A stretch of DNA of 64,000 nucleotides from Bradyrhizobium barranii subsp. apii (GTDB lineage: Bacteria > Pseudomonadota > Alphaproteobacteria > Rhizobiales > Xanthobacteraceae): the NCBI RefSeq assembly GCF_011516635.5, contig NZ_CP096255.1, forward strand, positions 1,672,501 through 1,736,500, in the 5' to 3' direction. This document shows positions 32,121 through 40,949 of the stretch, in pieces. Made by a program: the position numbers and the translations under genes. The notes under the pieces were generated by a model. That model was not told the origin of the DNA and searched no databases. It saw only the letters and a program-made list of their open reading frames with translations. Numbering within the stretch: the stretch's first letter is position 1; every line of letters begins with the position of its first letter.

Positions 32121-32150
32121 GCTTGAATCGACCGCAGCGTCAGGTTGTAG
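32121..32150 (+). repeat. 30-bp motif shared with 34021-34050, possible tts-type box
   Basis: gcttgaatcgaccgcagcgt followed by caggttgtag. It agrees in about 25 of 30 positions, without gaps, with the copy at 34021. GTCAG-TT resembles the first half of the TtsI (tts) box, but the second half is not conserved. It is 276 bp upstream of the Cys-rich secreted protein gene. Confidence 0.5.
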
Positions 32151-32300
32151 GTGTGGGCCTTGCTAAGGAGGATCGGACGCCTTTGCAGAACGGAACATTA
32201 GTAAGGAACATAACATCGCGAATGTCCCAAGACCCAGAACGGGCTGCGGGATCCGCAAATGCAGCCAATCTCTATTGTTCTGTGGCCCGCAACAATTCTA

Positions 32301-32315
32301 TTGCGCGTGGTGCAA
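32301..32315. repeat. 15-bp palindromic repeat, copy 1
   Basis: TTGCGCGTGGTGCAA, nearly identical to the perfect-arm copy at 32393-32407. The shape is close to an FNR/FixK site (TTG...CAA) but one base longer than the 14-bp FixK2 consensus. Confidence 0.4.
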
Positions 32316-32392
32316 CAATGACTCGCAAGTGTTGCAAGCCGGGTCCACAATAGCAGGACCGCTGCTACCGTTGCAGTGGCCTTTTCCATATG

Positions 32393-32407
32393 TTGCGCGT
32401 GGCGCAA
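32393..32407. repeat. 15-bp palindromic repeat, copy 2
   Basis: TTGCGCGTGGCGCAA with perfect 5-bp arms TTGCG and CGCAA and a 5-bp spacer. It lies about 20 bp before the probable start of the Cys-rich protein gene and could be an operator. Confidence 0.4.
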
Positions 32408-32425
32408 AGAACGATAGTGAAGGAT

Positions 32426-32782
32426 ATGCAGCTTAGGGAGTTCTTGTTGAATCGGGAGCCACTAACGAGTTGGGCTTACCGGGCGCTTCGCTATCTAGCC
32501 GGCCTTGCAGCGATTGCGATTGCGGCCACGTGGTGTACAGGGAACGCCCGCGCTCGGGATCTGAGGTCAGAGGAGGTATTGACGTCTTGCAGACCAGATG
32601 TGATGCGCTTCTGTGATCACTTCACAGGACGTGGAGATATAGACGCGGCCATGTTTTGTCTGAAGGACAATTTCAAAAGCTTGCGTATCGAATGTCGCCG
32701 AGTGATGCCCATCGCGGCGAAGAGAAGCGGAAGATCGAAACCAAGCGTCAACAGCCAGCTGATCGTCCCGCATCGGGAATGA
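32426..32782 (+). CDS. Small secreted protein with one GLG1-type Cys-rich repeat
   Basis: A protein of about 118 residues with a Sec signal (ALRYLAGLAAIAIAATWCTG, cleavage after ARA). One cysteine-rich repeat of the GLG1 type follows: SCRPDVMRFCDHFTGRGDID, then AMFCLKDNFKSLRIECRRVM. The pattern C-x6-C...C-x11-C matches the bacterial 'cysteine rich repeat' family of unknown role. The frame is open from ATG 32390, but that start lies inside a palindrome, so ATG 32426 (MQLREF) is preferred; neither has an ideal ribosome-binding site. Confidence 0.65.
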   Translation: MQLREFLLNREPLTSWAYRALRYLAGLAAIAIAATWCTGNARARDLRSEEVLTSCRPDVMRFCDHFTGRGDIDAAMFCLKDNFKSLRIECRRVMPIAAKRSGRSKPSVNSQLIVPHRE

Positions 32783-33253
32783 TGCCGCCGGCGCGGCAAT
32801 TTTGCAATATCAACCACAGTGACGTGCCAGAATTGATAGGGCGCCGGAGCTTTCGCCACGCTGGTTCTCGAAAGTCAATCGGGCTAAAAGCGTCGCCTAG
32901 CTGGTTGCATCTGATCTTCCAGCGGGTACGTGCGCGCTACGACGCCATAGGCGTCGCTAGGCAATCAAAGCGCAAGCATGTGCGAGGTTTTAATGTGATC
33001 TAAAGACGGTAATTGCGGTGCTGTTGCGCTCGTTATCAGCGCTGCAGTCAATTCGGCGGCGTGCGAGGCCGCAGTAAATAAGCCATCGGTTCGCACCAAC
33101 TGGTCCGGGGGATCTATCGGCTTGCATGTTTGGGTTAGGGTCGCGCGGTTCAACCCATGGCGGTCTTCAACTCAGAGCGCTCCGCGCTCGCCCTTCCCGT
33201 CAGCTTCGAAGGGGCTTCTCGAGCACGAGCAGCCGTTCATATCAGCTACCAAT
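32783..33253. other. About 470 bp without a recognisable gene
   Basis: Nothing coding or structural that I can support. Confidence 0.4.
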
Positions 33254-33526
33254 CTACATTTCGAAGCGGTCGGTTGATGCCATTGCGGCGCTCTCGATGG
33301 GCGCTTCAGTGGAGGCGATTTTGGTCGAGTTAATTTCAGAGCATAAAGTCAAGGGAATTGCGACCTGCAAGAGCCGCTTAAAGTCAGAAAGTTGTTCAAG
33401 CAGACGCTTCTCAACGACCTCGCGCTCCGCACCGGGCAGCTCCGTTTCGAGCAACCTACGACAGCGCCAGATCTCGTTCCGTATCCACCTGAGCTCACTT
33501 AATCGATCGTCAATCGAAATCATCAC
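33254..33526 (-). CDS. Hypothetical 90-residue protein
   Basis: The sequence MMISIDDRLSELRWIRNEIW continues RCRRLLETELPGAEREVVEK and RLLEQLSDFKRLLQ, strongly amphipathic and probably a helical hairpin or coiled coil. The C-terminal 25 residues are rich in Ser/Thr/Ala. Composition is protein-like, unlike the overlapping plus-strand frame. Family and role unknown. The second Met may be the true start. Confidence 0.5.
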   Translation of the reverse strand: MMISIDDRLSELRWIRNEIWRCRRLLETELPGAEREVVEKRLLEQLSDFKRLLQVAIPLTLCSEINSTKIASTEAPIESAAMASTDRFEM

Positions 33527-34409
33527 GGATGTTCACCTGGCATTGGAGTATTAAGTGCACCGTCTGCAGTGCGCAGCCGCTCCATGGCCCCACATTCACG
33601 CCGATTGATTGCGTCTGAGAACTTGCGGCTTGCTGCCATTCCCCGGCAAAATGTGGTGAGCGATTCAACGTATGCAAGGTTCTTATCAATCGCATATCAT
33701 CTTACGACGTGCGTGGGACTAGAATTTGCAGCAGATTGCTGCGTTTTCCGGCGTTGAATCGTGTAGGTTGCATTATTCCTGCGTTCCATCTGTGTCCATA
33801 GAAGATTTAACAGTGAGGGGCGGCGCTTACCCCATCATGGGATTCGCATAGGGGTGATGTTTTCTCGCAAAGGGAATAAGATGAGCACCCGCAACTCGAT
33901 CGAGTAAGCGGCACGCGCCGAGCTCGAGCTGCGAGCAGATCGTAAAATGGCATTTAAAATAGTGTTGAACGAGAGAAGATCGGCGGCTGACGCCGTCCGC
34001 GTCGCAATGCCGATTTAGCAGCTTGAATCTAGCGTTGCGTCAGGTTGTAACCTCGCAGAGGCGTAAAGACAAAGGCGCGCTTGGCAGGCGTCTACGATTT
34101 ATTGGCGATAATGATCGGGCAGGATGGCTCACTATTTGCCGATGTTCTCGCTTGGGCGACGGGCAGGAAAATCGGCTGCATCCTCGGCGGGACGACGCCG
34201 TTCTGTTATTGTCGATCGGGGTGGAAAGAACGAAGTCGCGATATTGCGTGAGACGATAGAACGTCGCAGCGACAGCGAGCTGAGTGAAGAGCCGGGAGCT
34301 TGCAAGGAGATGCTCCAATTGCATAGGTGGCATTGCCAGCCAGAGGCGATGATCGGTCACATTGAGCGCGTGGCCGCACGGTGCGCCGTGGTGAAAGCTC
34401 GGAGGTCGT
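33527..34409. other. Upstream region of the SKWP-repeat gene
   Basis: About 880 bp without a gene I can support. It contains the second copy of the 30-bp motif at 34021-34050. A frame at 34124-34420 is open but shows no family features. Confidence 0.45.
34021..34050 (+). repeat. 30-bp motif shared with 32121-32150, possible tts-type box
   Basis: gcttgaatctagcgttgcgt followed by caggttgtaa, 360 bp upstream of the SKWP-repeat effector-like gene. See the copy at 32121. If this is a tts box it would bring the gene under TtsI, the activator of the rhizobial type III secretion regulon. Confidence 0.5.
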
Positions 34410-36029
34410 ATGTCCGCTGAAGCTAACCTGACGACGGCGCTAAGCGAAATTGATCGTGCTCGTGACATCGTTGAATTCTCAACCGTAGTGGTCGCGCGCG
34501 ACAAGCAGCTCCGCAAGGCAGACCAACTGGTGTTTCTGCAGAAAGCGGCCGTTGAGTTTCAATCTAGATTCCTGCCAAGCTTCGAGGACAGCATCCGTGC
34601 CGAAAGATCGTGGGGCTATGCCACGACGTGCAACGCGGTGAGTCGAAAAGCCGGAGGTCAGCCGGGGCGGGACGCTTGCGAAAAGATCGCTTCTCGCGTG
34701 TCGCAGATTGACCATGCTCTGATGGCGAAAATCGGAATCAGGGCGCTATCTATCTTTGCAGCGTCATTCGGCCGGCACTCCAGAAGCTCGGAATGTCACT
34801 ATGGAGCGATCCGAATAGCTAGGCTTTGTCGCGAGGAAAGCAGGTCGCTTCAAGAGCTGAACAATCTGAGCCTGGCAGCGCTGATAAACGGTTTCAGCAA
34901 ATGGCCAGAAGAGGCCGACTGTCGCCAGGCCGCCGTCGCAATCGCGGGTGAGGTTATTCGCCGTGCGAACCGCCACCACCAGCTCTCTGACTTTACACAG
35001 CAAGGGTTGGTGAGTCTGGTCAACGGTTTCAGCAAATGGCCGGAAGAAGTGACCTCGCGCCAAGCTGCGGCCGCGCTGGCACTTGAAATCGTGCGCCGTC
35101 CCGGTCGGCTCCGCGCTTTTGCGCAGCAGGGATTGGCCATCCTGGTGAACGGTTTCAGCAAGTGGCCAGATGAGCGGCCCTACGGTCAAGTTACAGTCGC
35201 GATCGCGGGTGAAGTCCTCGGACGTGCCGCCCGGTTTCGTGAGTTTAGCGAGCAGGATCTGGCGAATTTGGTGAATGGCTTCAGTAAATGGCCAGATGAC
35301 GCGGTCTCTGGTCAGGCGACAGTCGCGATCGCAAGTGAACTCCTGCGCCGTGCCACCCAGCTTCCTCATTATACCCAACAAGGGCTGGCGAACCTGGTGA
35401 ACGGATTTTGCAAATGGCCGGAAGATGCGGTCTGTCGTAAGGCTACAGTCGCGATCGCTGGGGAGGTTCTTCGCCGTGCTGCGCAACTCCGCGATCTTAC
35501 GCAGCAGGGGTTGGCAAACCTGGTGAACGGTTTTAGCAAGTGGCCGGAGGAGCTGGCCGTTCGCCGCGCCGCGGTCGCACTCGCTCGTGAGGTCTTGCGC
35601 CGTGCTACCCAGTTAGACGATTTTTCGCAGCAGGGGCTGGCGAATCTAGTGAACGGCTTCAGCAATTGGCCGGAGGAGCTGCCGTGCGCTCAAGTGACCG
35701 TTATGCTCGCGGGCGAGGTGCTTCGCCGCACCGAGCGCGGGACCGGGCTCTCAGATTTCTCTGCCCAGGACCTCAGGGGGATAGTGATCGGTTTCAACAG
35801 ATGGCCGCGAGAGAGCGCCGCTCGCCAAGCCACGATCGCAGTCATCAATGAGGTCCTTGGCCGCGGTATCCGGCTCTTTGACTTTACCAAGCCGGATTCG
35901 GAGAATCTGCTGGATGGCTTCAGTAAATGGCCGCAAGACGCTGCCCGCCACGAGGCGATAGCGGAGATCATCAGGCAGCTGAAACTTACGCAAACTGGAG
36001 CAGCGCAGCTCCGTACTGAGGAGAAGTAG
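34410..36029 (+). CDS. SKWP-repeat protein, candidate type III secreted effector
   Basis: A 539-residue protein with an N-terminal part of about 150 residues and nine tandem repeats of about 42 residues. Each repeat begins like LANLVNGFSKWPEE and continues with an Ala-rich helix (AAVAIAGEVLRRA) and a short DFTQQG link. The core NGFSKWP is seen in repeats 1-4 and 6; others vary (NGFCKWP, NGFSNWP, IGFNRWP, DGFSKWP). This is the pattern of the Ralstonia SKWP (RipS) effectors and relatives such as Xanthomonas XopAD, thought to form HEAT/ARM-like solenoids in the host. There is no Sec signal. GGAGG lies seven bases before the ATG. The nearest upstream element is the 30-bp motif at 34021. Secretion is inferred from family, not shown. 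Confidence 0.8.
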   Translation: MSAEANLTTALSEIDRARDIVEFSTVVVARDKQLRKADQLVFLQKAAVEFQSRFLPSFEDSIRAERSWGYATTCNAVSRKAGGQPGRDACEKIASRVSQIDHALMAKIGIRALSIFAASFGRHSRSSECHYGAIRIARLCREESRSLQELNNLSLAALINGFSKWPEEADCRQAAVAIAGEVIRRANRHHQLSDFTQQGLVSLVNGFSKWPEEVTSRQAAAALALEIVRRPGRLRAFAQQGLAILVNGFSKWPDERPYGQVTVAIAGEVLGRAARFREFSEQDLANLVNGFSKWPDDAVSGQATVAIASELLRRATQLPHYTQQGLANLVNGFCKWPEDAVCRKATVAIAGEVLRRAAQLRDLTQQGLANLVNGFSKWPEELAVRRAAVALAREVLRRATQLDDFSQQGLANLVNGFSNWPEELPCAQVTVMLAGEVLRRTERGTGLSDFSAQDLRGIVIGFNRWPRESAARQATIAVINEVLGRGIRLFDFTKPDSENLLDGFSKWPQDAARHEAIAEIIRQLKLTQTGAAQLRTEEK

Positions 36030-36184
36030 TCCCAGCAGCCGAGGTAATCGAGCAAAGAAATCTCCCGGTTGCGCTGTTCAATGCGTATCATGCAGCGACT
36101 CCGCGACACAACGAATCGACGCGGCGAGCTCCTAATGATGTGATCGGGAGCGTCACATCACACAGAAGTGAGTAAACAATCAGA

Positions 36185-37457
36185 AGTCGTCCGTTAAGAA
36201 TCCGAATTGAGCGGGATGGGACATGTGAACGTGCGCCATATCCGGATCAGGAACAGGTCCAAGAAATCTCTCAGCCAGGCGAGGATGCGGCGGAAGTTGT
36301 GGCCTACGGCGGAGAGGACGACGTTGGCGGCGTCTCCTGCGCGGCCTTTGAGGTAGCAGCGCCCGAGGTGACCTTCGGCCTTCAGGTGTCCGATGATGGG
36401 CTCGATGGCGGATCGGCGGCGCAACTCGCGCTTGATGATCCCGAAGACGCCGCGCTTCTGGCCGGAGATGAAGACGCGACGTGGATTTTGAGCGTCGTGG
36501 CCGCGATACCCCTTGTCGACATAGGCCCGCTCGATCGGACAGCCGGTGAGTGCCTCGGTGCGGTCGATGACGTCGCGCAGGGTGTGACCGTCATACGGAT
36601 TATCGGGCAGCGCCCTGACGTGTAGCACGAACAGACCGCCGGGAGCTCGGCGGTTGTTGGTGACGATGGAAGCCTTGACGCCGAACTCGTACGGCGCGGA
36701 GGCCTTGCCCTTGCCGATGCACTCCACCTCCGGGGCATGGAAAGAATAAAGCTTCCAGCCGCGTTGGCGCTGCTGCTGCGAGCGGATCTGGCTGGCCCGG
36801 CCAAGCGGAAGGGCGAACGCCTCCTCCAGGGCTGGCTGGCCGTCGATCTTGCGGCGGATATCGCGGATGATCCGGCCGAGCCTTGAGCGCAGGATACGCA
36901 ACTGCCGCTGATGCCGCCTGAATTGTTTGGCATGGGCGTAGCGGCCCGCCATCATCGCGGCGGCCTTGGCGATCCGAGAATAGGACTGCCGCAGCCTGAC
37001 GCCGTGCCTTCTCGCCAGGCGATTGAGCCCCTTGATGGCCGCATGCAGCAGCTTGGCGTCGGTCGGAAAGGTGATGGCCTTTGGCTGCACCGTGGTATCG
37101 ACCGTGACCCGCTTGAGGTCCTGGCCGCGTAACGCGCCGGCCTCGTGCGCCACCCGCAGGCTCTCGGCCAGCAGCAGTTCCAGCTTGTCGCCGAGCCGCT
37201 TGCGCCAATGGCTCAGGTCCGATCGCTCGTGCGGGAAGGCGTGCTGGAAGAACTCTTCGCCGGTGAAGTACTGGAAATACGGGTCGTGGACCCAGCGCTC
37301 GCAAATCCCCTCATCGGACAGCCCGTAAATCTGCTTGAGCAACAGCAGCCCGATCATGAAGCGGGTCTCGATCCCCGGCCGGCCGTTCTCGCTGTAGAGC
37401 GGCGCGATCTCGCCGTCGATCCAGTCCCAATCGATCTTGCCGGCCAACAGAACCAGC
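36185..37457 (-). pseudogene. IS5-family transposase, 5' end cut off by IS66 copy B
   Basis: Codons for the C-terminal 420 or so residues are identical to the complete 448-residue transposase at 51659-53005 (DDE region with VTVDTTVQPKAITFP and ERAYVDKGYRGHDAQNPRRV). The gene stops abruptly at 37457, where the IS66 terminus begins, so the first 28 or so codons and the left terminus are missing. The right terminus (agtcgtccgtt at 36185) is the same as in the complete copy. Confidence 0.9.
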
Positions 37458-37498
37458 GTAAGCGTAGCTCTGCGGCCCTTTTGAATGGCGCTTGACGC

Positions 37499-38101
37499 CT
37501 ATTTTGTTCGCGTGGCGCGTCGCCGCGGCTTCCTTGTGTCGGACAACGCGTTGACGGCGGCTTCGAGTGCCTTCCGGTCGACGACGTTGGGATCGAACCG
37601 CTCCGGGCCCCAGAGGCGCATGTGTCCGTGCTCGGGATGGGCGGGGTCGCTGATGGCGGCGAGGTATTCGGCATAGCCTGGCGCACCGCCGACGTCTTCC
37701 GGAGGACAACGACCGGCGGCCTCGAGCAGGAAGGGAAGCCCCTCCGTCGTGGTGTTCTCGAACCATTTTTCGAGCTTGATCACATGGTCCCAGCTGTCGC
37801 CGAAGTCATAGAGATAGTGGATCGTCTTGGCGCCGGTCTCGCGAACGATATCGCACAGCCGCGCTTTGCGGGCATCCATGGGCTGGTGACCGTAATCATT
37901 GTCGGGGTCGGGAATCCCCCAATGTGCCTCACCAGCAAAGAACTCGAAGAGGTGACTGTTCGTCCAGCCGAATGCCTCCTGAAGCGTCAGATGCAGCCGA
38001 TCAAGGCGCAGGGTGACGGGTACGACAAGGCGACGCATCACCTCCGGCTTCACATCCTTGAGGGTCACCTTGATCCGGACCGCGGTCGTGTTCAGGCTCA
38101 T
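37499..38101 (-). CDS. Plasmid pRiA4b ORF-3-like protein, IS66 passenger gene
   Basis: A 200-residue protein of the pRiA4b ORF-3 family (unknown function). Family features: RIKVTLKDVKPEVMRRLVVP at the start, LHLTLQEAFGWTNSHLFEFF, the YLYDFGDSWDHVIKLEKWF core and CPPEDVGGAPGYAEYLAAIS. The ATG at 38101 fits the family start (MSLNTTAVRIKV) and overlaps the tnpC stop as ATGA; the longer frame upstream lies inside tnpC. Being within the IS66 termini and coupled to tnpC, it is carried by the element. Confidence 0.9.
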   Translation of the reverse strand: MSLNTTAVRIKVTLKDVKPEVMRRLVVPVTLRLDRLHLTLQEAFGWTNSHLFEFFAGEAHWGIPDPDNDYGHQPMDARKARLCDIVRETGAKTIHYLYDFGDSWDHVIKLEKWFENTTTEGLPFLLEAAGRCPPEDVGGAPGYAEYLAAISDPAHPEHGHMRLWGPERFDPNVVDRKALEAAVNALSDTRKPRRRATRTK

Positions 38102-39663
38102 GCCGCCAGCCTCGGATCGCGTGTATGCATCGTATAGGTCGACGCCCAGGGAAGCAGTTCGTCCAGTCGCGCTGCAGGCCAACCATTGACGAGCTTGGCG
38201 AGAACGTCAGCGAGCCAGTGCTCGGCACTGACGCCATTGAGCTTACAGGTCTCAATGAGCGAAGCCAGCAATGCCCAATTCCCGGCGCCTTCGTCGCAAC
38301 CGGCAAAAAGAGAGTTCTTGGCGTTGAGCTTGATCGGTCGCATCGCACGCTCGACAGCATTCGTGTCCATTTCGATGCGCCCATCATCAAGATAGAGCGT
38401 CAGGCCGTCCCAATGACGTAGTGCATAGCGCAAAGCCTTCGCCGTGTCGCTCTTCTGCGCAAGGTGATCGAGCTTGGCCTCAAACCACTGCTTCAAGGCT
38501 GCAACCAGAGGCCGGGTATGCGCTTGTCGGCCAGCACGGCGCTCGTCCGCAGATCGGCCGCGGAGGGCCTTCTCGACCGCGTAAAGCTGGGCGATGCGCT
38601 CAAGAGCCTCGCGGGCAACCGGAGCTGGCGCAGGCGCAGCCTCCCGCTCGATCTTCACAAACTGGCGCCGCAGATGCGACCAGCAGAAGGCGAGCGTCCC
38701 GGACAGGGCGTCCGCACGCGTCTCTCGGGTCATGGTCTTGTAAGCCTGATAGCCGTCGCAGTGGATGATGCCGCGATAGCCCTCCAGCAGCCGCAAGCCA
38801 TGAACGGCGCCGCGGCCCGGTGCATAGGCATAGACTACCCCAGGCGGATCAGGTCCGGCCCAAGGCCTGTCATCGCGTGACAGCGCCCAGAAGTAGCCGG
38901 TTTTTGTTCTGCCGCGCCCCGGATCCAGCACCGGCGCCGGGGTCTCATCGACACAGAGCTTCGAGGAGGCGAGCAGAAGCTGGCGCAGACGATGCCACAC
39001 GGGCTTCAATTCCTGGGCGGCATAGCCGACCCAGAAGGCGAGCGTGGAACGATCCAGCGCTATTCCGTGCGTCGCCAGCATCTGCGCCTGGCGGTAAAGC
39101 GGCAAATGCCAGTGATACTTGGCATCGATCACATGCGCGACCAGCCGCTCGGTGGGCAATCCTCCCCTGATCAATCGCTCGGGAGCCGCGTGCTGCAGGA
39201 CGACGCCATGACAGGCGCGGCAGGCCAGCTTGGGACGGCGGGTGATGATGACGCGATACTGCGCCGGAACGACGTCGAGCCTCTGGCTCTCATCCTGACC
39301 AATCTCGAAGAGGTTGCCCTTACAAGACGGGCAGCAGCTCTCGGCCGGCATCATAGTCTCGATGACGCGCGGCAAATGCTCCGGCAGCTGACCACGGTTG
39401 GCTCTGCGCGCGGCAGCTCTCTTCTCGCCTGTTTTGGGATTGGCACGATTCTCGGCGGCTTCGAGAGCCGCAACGGCCTGATCGATATCCTCCAGAACAA
39501 GCTGCAGCTGATCAGCGTCCAGCTTTTCCGAGGACCGACCGAACTGCGCATCTTTCGCAAGCTTGAGCAACCGCTCGAGCCGGGCGCAGCGATCCAGCAG
39601 AGCCGCGGCAAAGGCACGCAACTCGGCTGGATCGCTCGGTAGCTCATCAGGCAAATCACTCAT
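38098..39663 (-). CDS. tnpC: IS66 family transposase TnpC (copy B)
   Basis: 521 residues, identical to the protein at 57-1622, with the same zinc-finger-like cysteines and C-terminal NAVERAMRPIKLNAKN signature. Confidence 0.95.
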   Translation of the reverse strand: MSDLPDELPSDPAELRAFAAALLDRCARLERLLKLAKDAQFGRSSEKLDADQLQLVLEDIDQAVAALEAAENRANPKTGEKRAAARRANRGQLPEHLPRVIETMMPAESCCPSCKGNLFEIGQDESQRLDVVPAQYRVIITRRPKLACRACHGVVLQHAAPERLIRGGLPTERLVAHVIDAKYHWHLPLYRQAQMLATHGIALDRSTLAFWVGYAAQELKPVWHRLRQLLLASSKLCVDETPAPVLDPGRGRTKTGYFWALSRDDRPWAGPDPPGVVYAYAPGRGAVHGLRLLEGYRGIIHCDGYQAYKTMTRETRADALSGTLAFCWSHLRRQFVKIEREAAPAPAPVAREALERIAQLYAVEKALRGRSADERRAGRQAHTRPLVAALKQWFEAKLDHLAQKSDTAKALRYALRHWDGLTLYLDDGRIEMDTNAVERAMRPIKLNAKNSLFAGCDEGAGNWALLASLIETCKLNGVSAEHWLADVLAKLVNGWPAARLDELLPWASTYTMHTRDPRLAA

Positions 39664-39714
39664 TGGCCCGAGCTTGCCATGCTTCGCGTCACGATGCAGC
39701 GATGATTTGCATTT

Positions 39715-40068
39715 TTACGCAAGCGCTTTCGGCTGCGGGATCCGAGGCGCGTGCATGCGCGTCCAATCCATGCCGGCCAGCAGTGCTGACAGCTGGGCCC
39801 CATTCATCCGCATCACACCGGCCACGATGGGTGGCCATTTGAAGCCGCTGCCATCGAGCCGCTTCCAGTACATCACAAGGCCGCTGCCATCCCAGACGAC
39901 GATCTTCACCCGATCGGCGCGCTTCGCACGGAACACCACCGCCACGCCCTTCATCGGGTCATGGCCCAGCGTATCCTTCGCCAGCAGCGCCAAGCCCTCT
40001 GCACCCTTCCTGAAGTCCACAGGTTGCGTCGCCACGTAGATCATGAGGCTCGCCGGCATCGTCAGCAT
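39715..40068 (-). CDS. tnpB: IS66 family TnpB (copy B)
   Basis: 117 residues, identical to the protein at 1674-2027. It overlaps tnpA by 7 nt. Confidence 0.95.
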   Translation of the reverse strand: MLTMPASLMIYVATQPVDFRKGAEGLALLAKDTLGHDPMKGVAVVFRAKRADRVKIVVWDGSGLVMYWKRLDGSGFKWPPIVAGVMRMNGAQLSALLAGMDWTRMHAPRIPQPKALA

Positions 40069-40484
40069 GAACGTGTCCGTCGCAGCGCAATGAACACATC
40101 GCTCAACGCAGCAAGGCCAGGCGCCCCGCGCACCTCCACGCGCGCGCCCTGGAACTCAACCGTAACAATGGCTGCTTCCGGCGAACCGGAGGGCTCTGCG
40201 GCCGCAGGCAACGCTAATTCCGACACCACCGGCACGAACGACAGCGTGTCCGCCGACGCCGGCAATACCAACTGGCCCAAACGCGCCCGGCGCCGCCAAT
40301 CATGCACCTGCTGGGGCCGGCAGCCATGGCGACGAGCGACGTCTGTTACAACCGCCCCCGGTTCGAGGCTTTCCGCCGCAATCTGCGCCTTCAAATCATC
40401 CGGCCAGCGCTTTCGACCTGCGCCAGCGAACACTTCAATACGCGGTGACAACGGTCGTCTTATGTCGTCAGAATGGTCGTCCAT
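40062..40484 (-). CDS. tnpA: IS66 family TnpA (copy B)
   Basis: Identical to the protein at 2021-2443. The start ATG 40484 follows GGAAGGG. Confidence 0.9.
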   Translation of the reverse strand: MDDHSDDIRRPLSPRIEVFAGAGRKRWPDDLKAQIAAESLEPGAVVTDVARRHGCRPQQVHDWRRRARLGQLVLPASADTLSFVPVVSELALPAAAEPSGSPEAAIVTVEFQGARVEVRGAPGLAALSDVFIALRRTRSC

Positions 40485-40769
40485 TGTGAGCACCCTTCCA
40501 GAAGATGACTCTTCTAACGGTGCTCTCAAGACTCCGCACAAACAATCAGACGGGCCTCGGCGCTACGCTTACGGATCAACGACGAGCACCGGAGCCGCAT
40601 CTCAGGCCTTATCATCGAGCCCGCCAGCATCTCGAACACAGATCCGGCGGCAAGGTTCCTCGACAAGACGGTGATGCTCGGCCCGGCTTTGACGGTGGTC
40701 TGCGCCCGCAGAAGGCGATCGAATGAACTGCGTGACTAACGACTCTGGGTCTGACCTTGCCCCCAAGTT

Positions 40770-40949
40770 TTATCCAGTCCTGAGTTCGCCCCGGCTGTTG
40801 GATTTGCCCGGTTGGACGGTGGCAGCGGCGGGAGCCGGCGCGGAGCCCTCGGCATAGCGCAGCGCCGGCTCCCGGCGCGGGTGGCAGGTGAAGGCGAACT
40901 CGGACGGCGTCTTCCATCCGAGCTGCGAGTGTGGTCGTGCCTCGTTGTA
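40770..40949 (-). pseudogene. C-terminal half of an IS3-family OrfB transposase
   Basis: Reads [20 protein letters not shown] then CHPRREPALRYAEGSAP and a stop at 40770, the typical OrfB tail. Its N-terminal half lies at 46227-46750 on the same strand; the two join in frame at DYN/EARPH. The gap is the 5.3-kb serine-recombinase element. The IS3 end lies near 40742. The 170 bp between it and IS66 (40573-40741) hold an unrecognised open tail. Confidence 0.8.

Larger units (their letters stand above)
31538..32425. other. Intergenic region upstream of the Cys-rich protein gene
   Basis: About 890 bp without a gene I can support. It holds one copy of a 30-bp motif (32121-32150) and two copies of a 15-bp palindromic sequence (32301-32315 and 32393-32407), listed separately. 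Confidence 0.5.
37458..40572 (-). mobile_element. IS66-family element, copy B (complete, 3115 bp)
   Basis: The termini GTAAGCGTAGCTCTGCGGCCC and, inverted, GTAAGCGTAGCGCCGAGGCCC form imperfect inverted repeats. It encodes tnpA, tnpB, tnpC and a passenger gene. The flanks are gaaccagc (left) and ggatcaac (right). They do not match, and the right flank does not continue the IS5 gene that the left end interrupts, so a rearrangement has occurred after insertion. Confidence 0.93.

Noticed and set aside
33126..33554. A 142-residue plus-strand frame opposite the 90-residue hypothetical protein
   Set aside because: Ser/Arg-rich low-complexity composition typical of an antisense shadow; the minus frame is more protein-like.
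34038..34066. A full tts box before the SKWP gene
   Set aside because: Only the GTCAG-TT half resembles the consensus; the TCGAAAGC half is not conserved, so it is listed only as a possible box.
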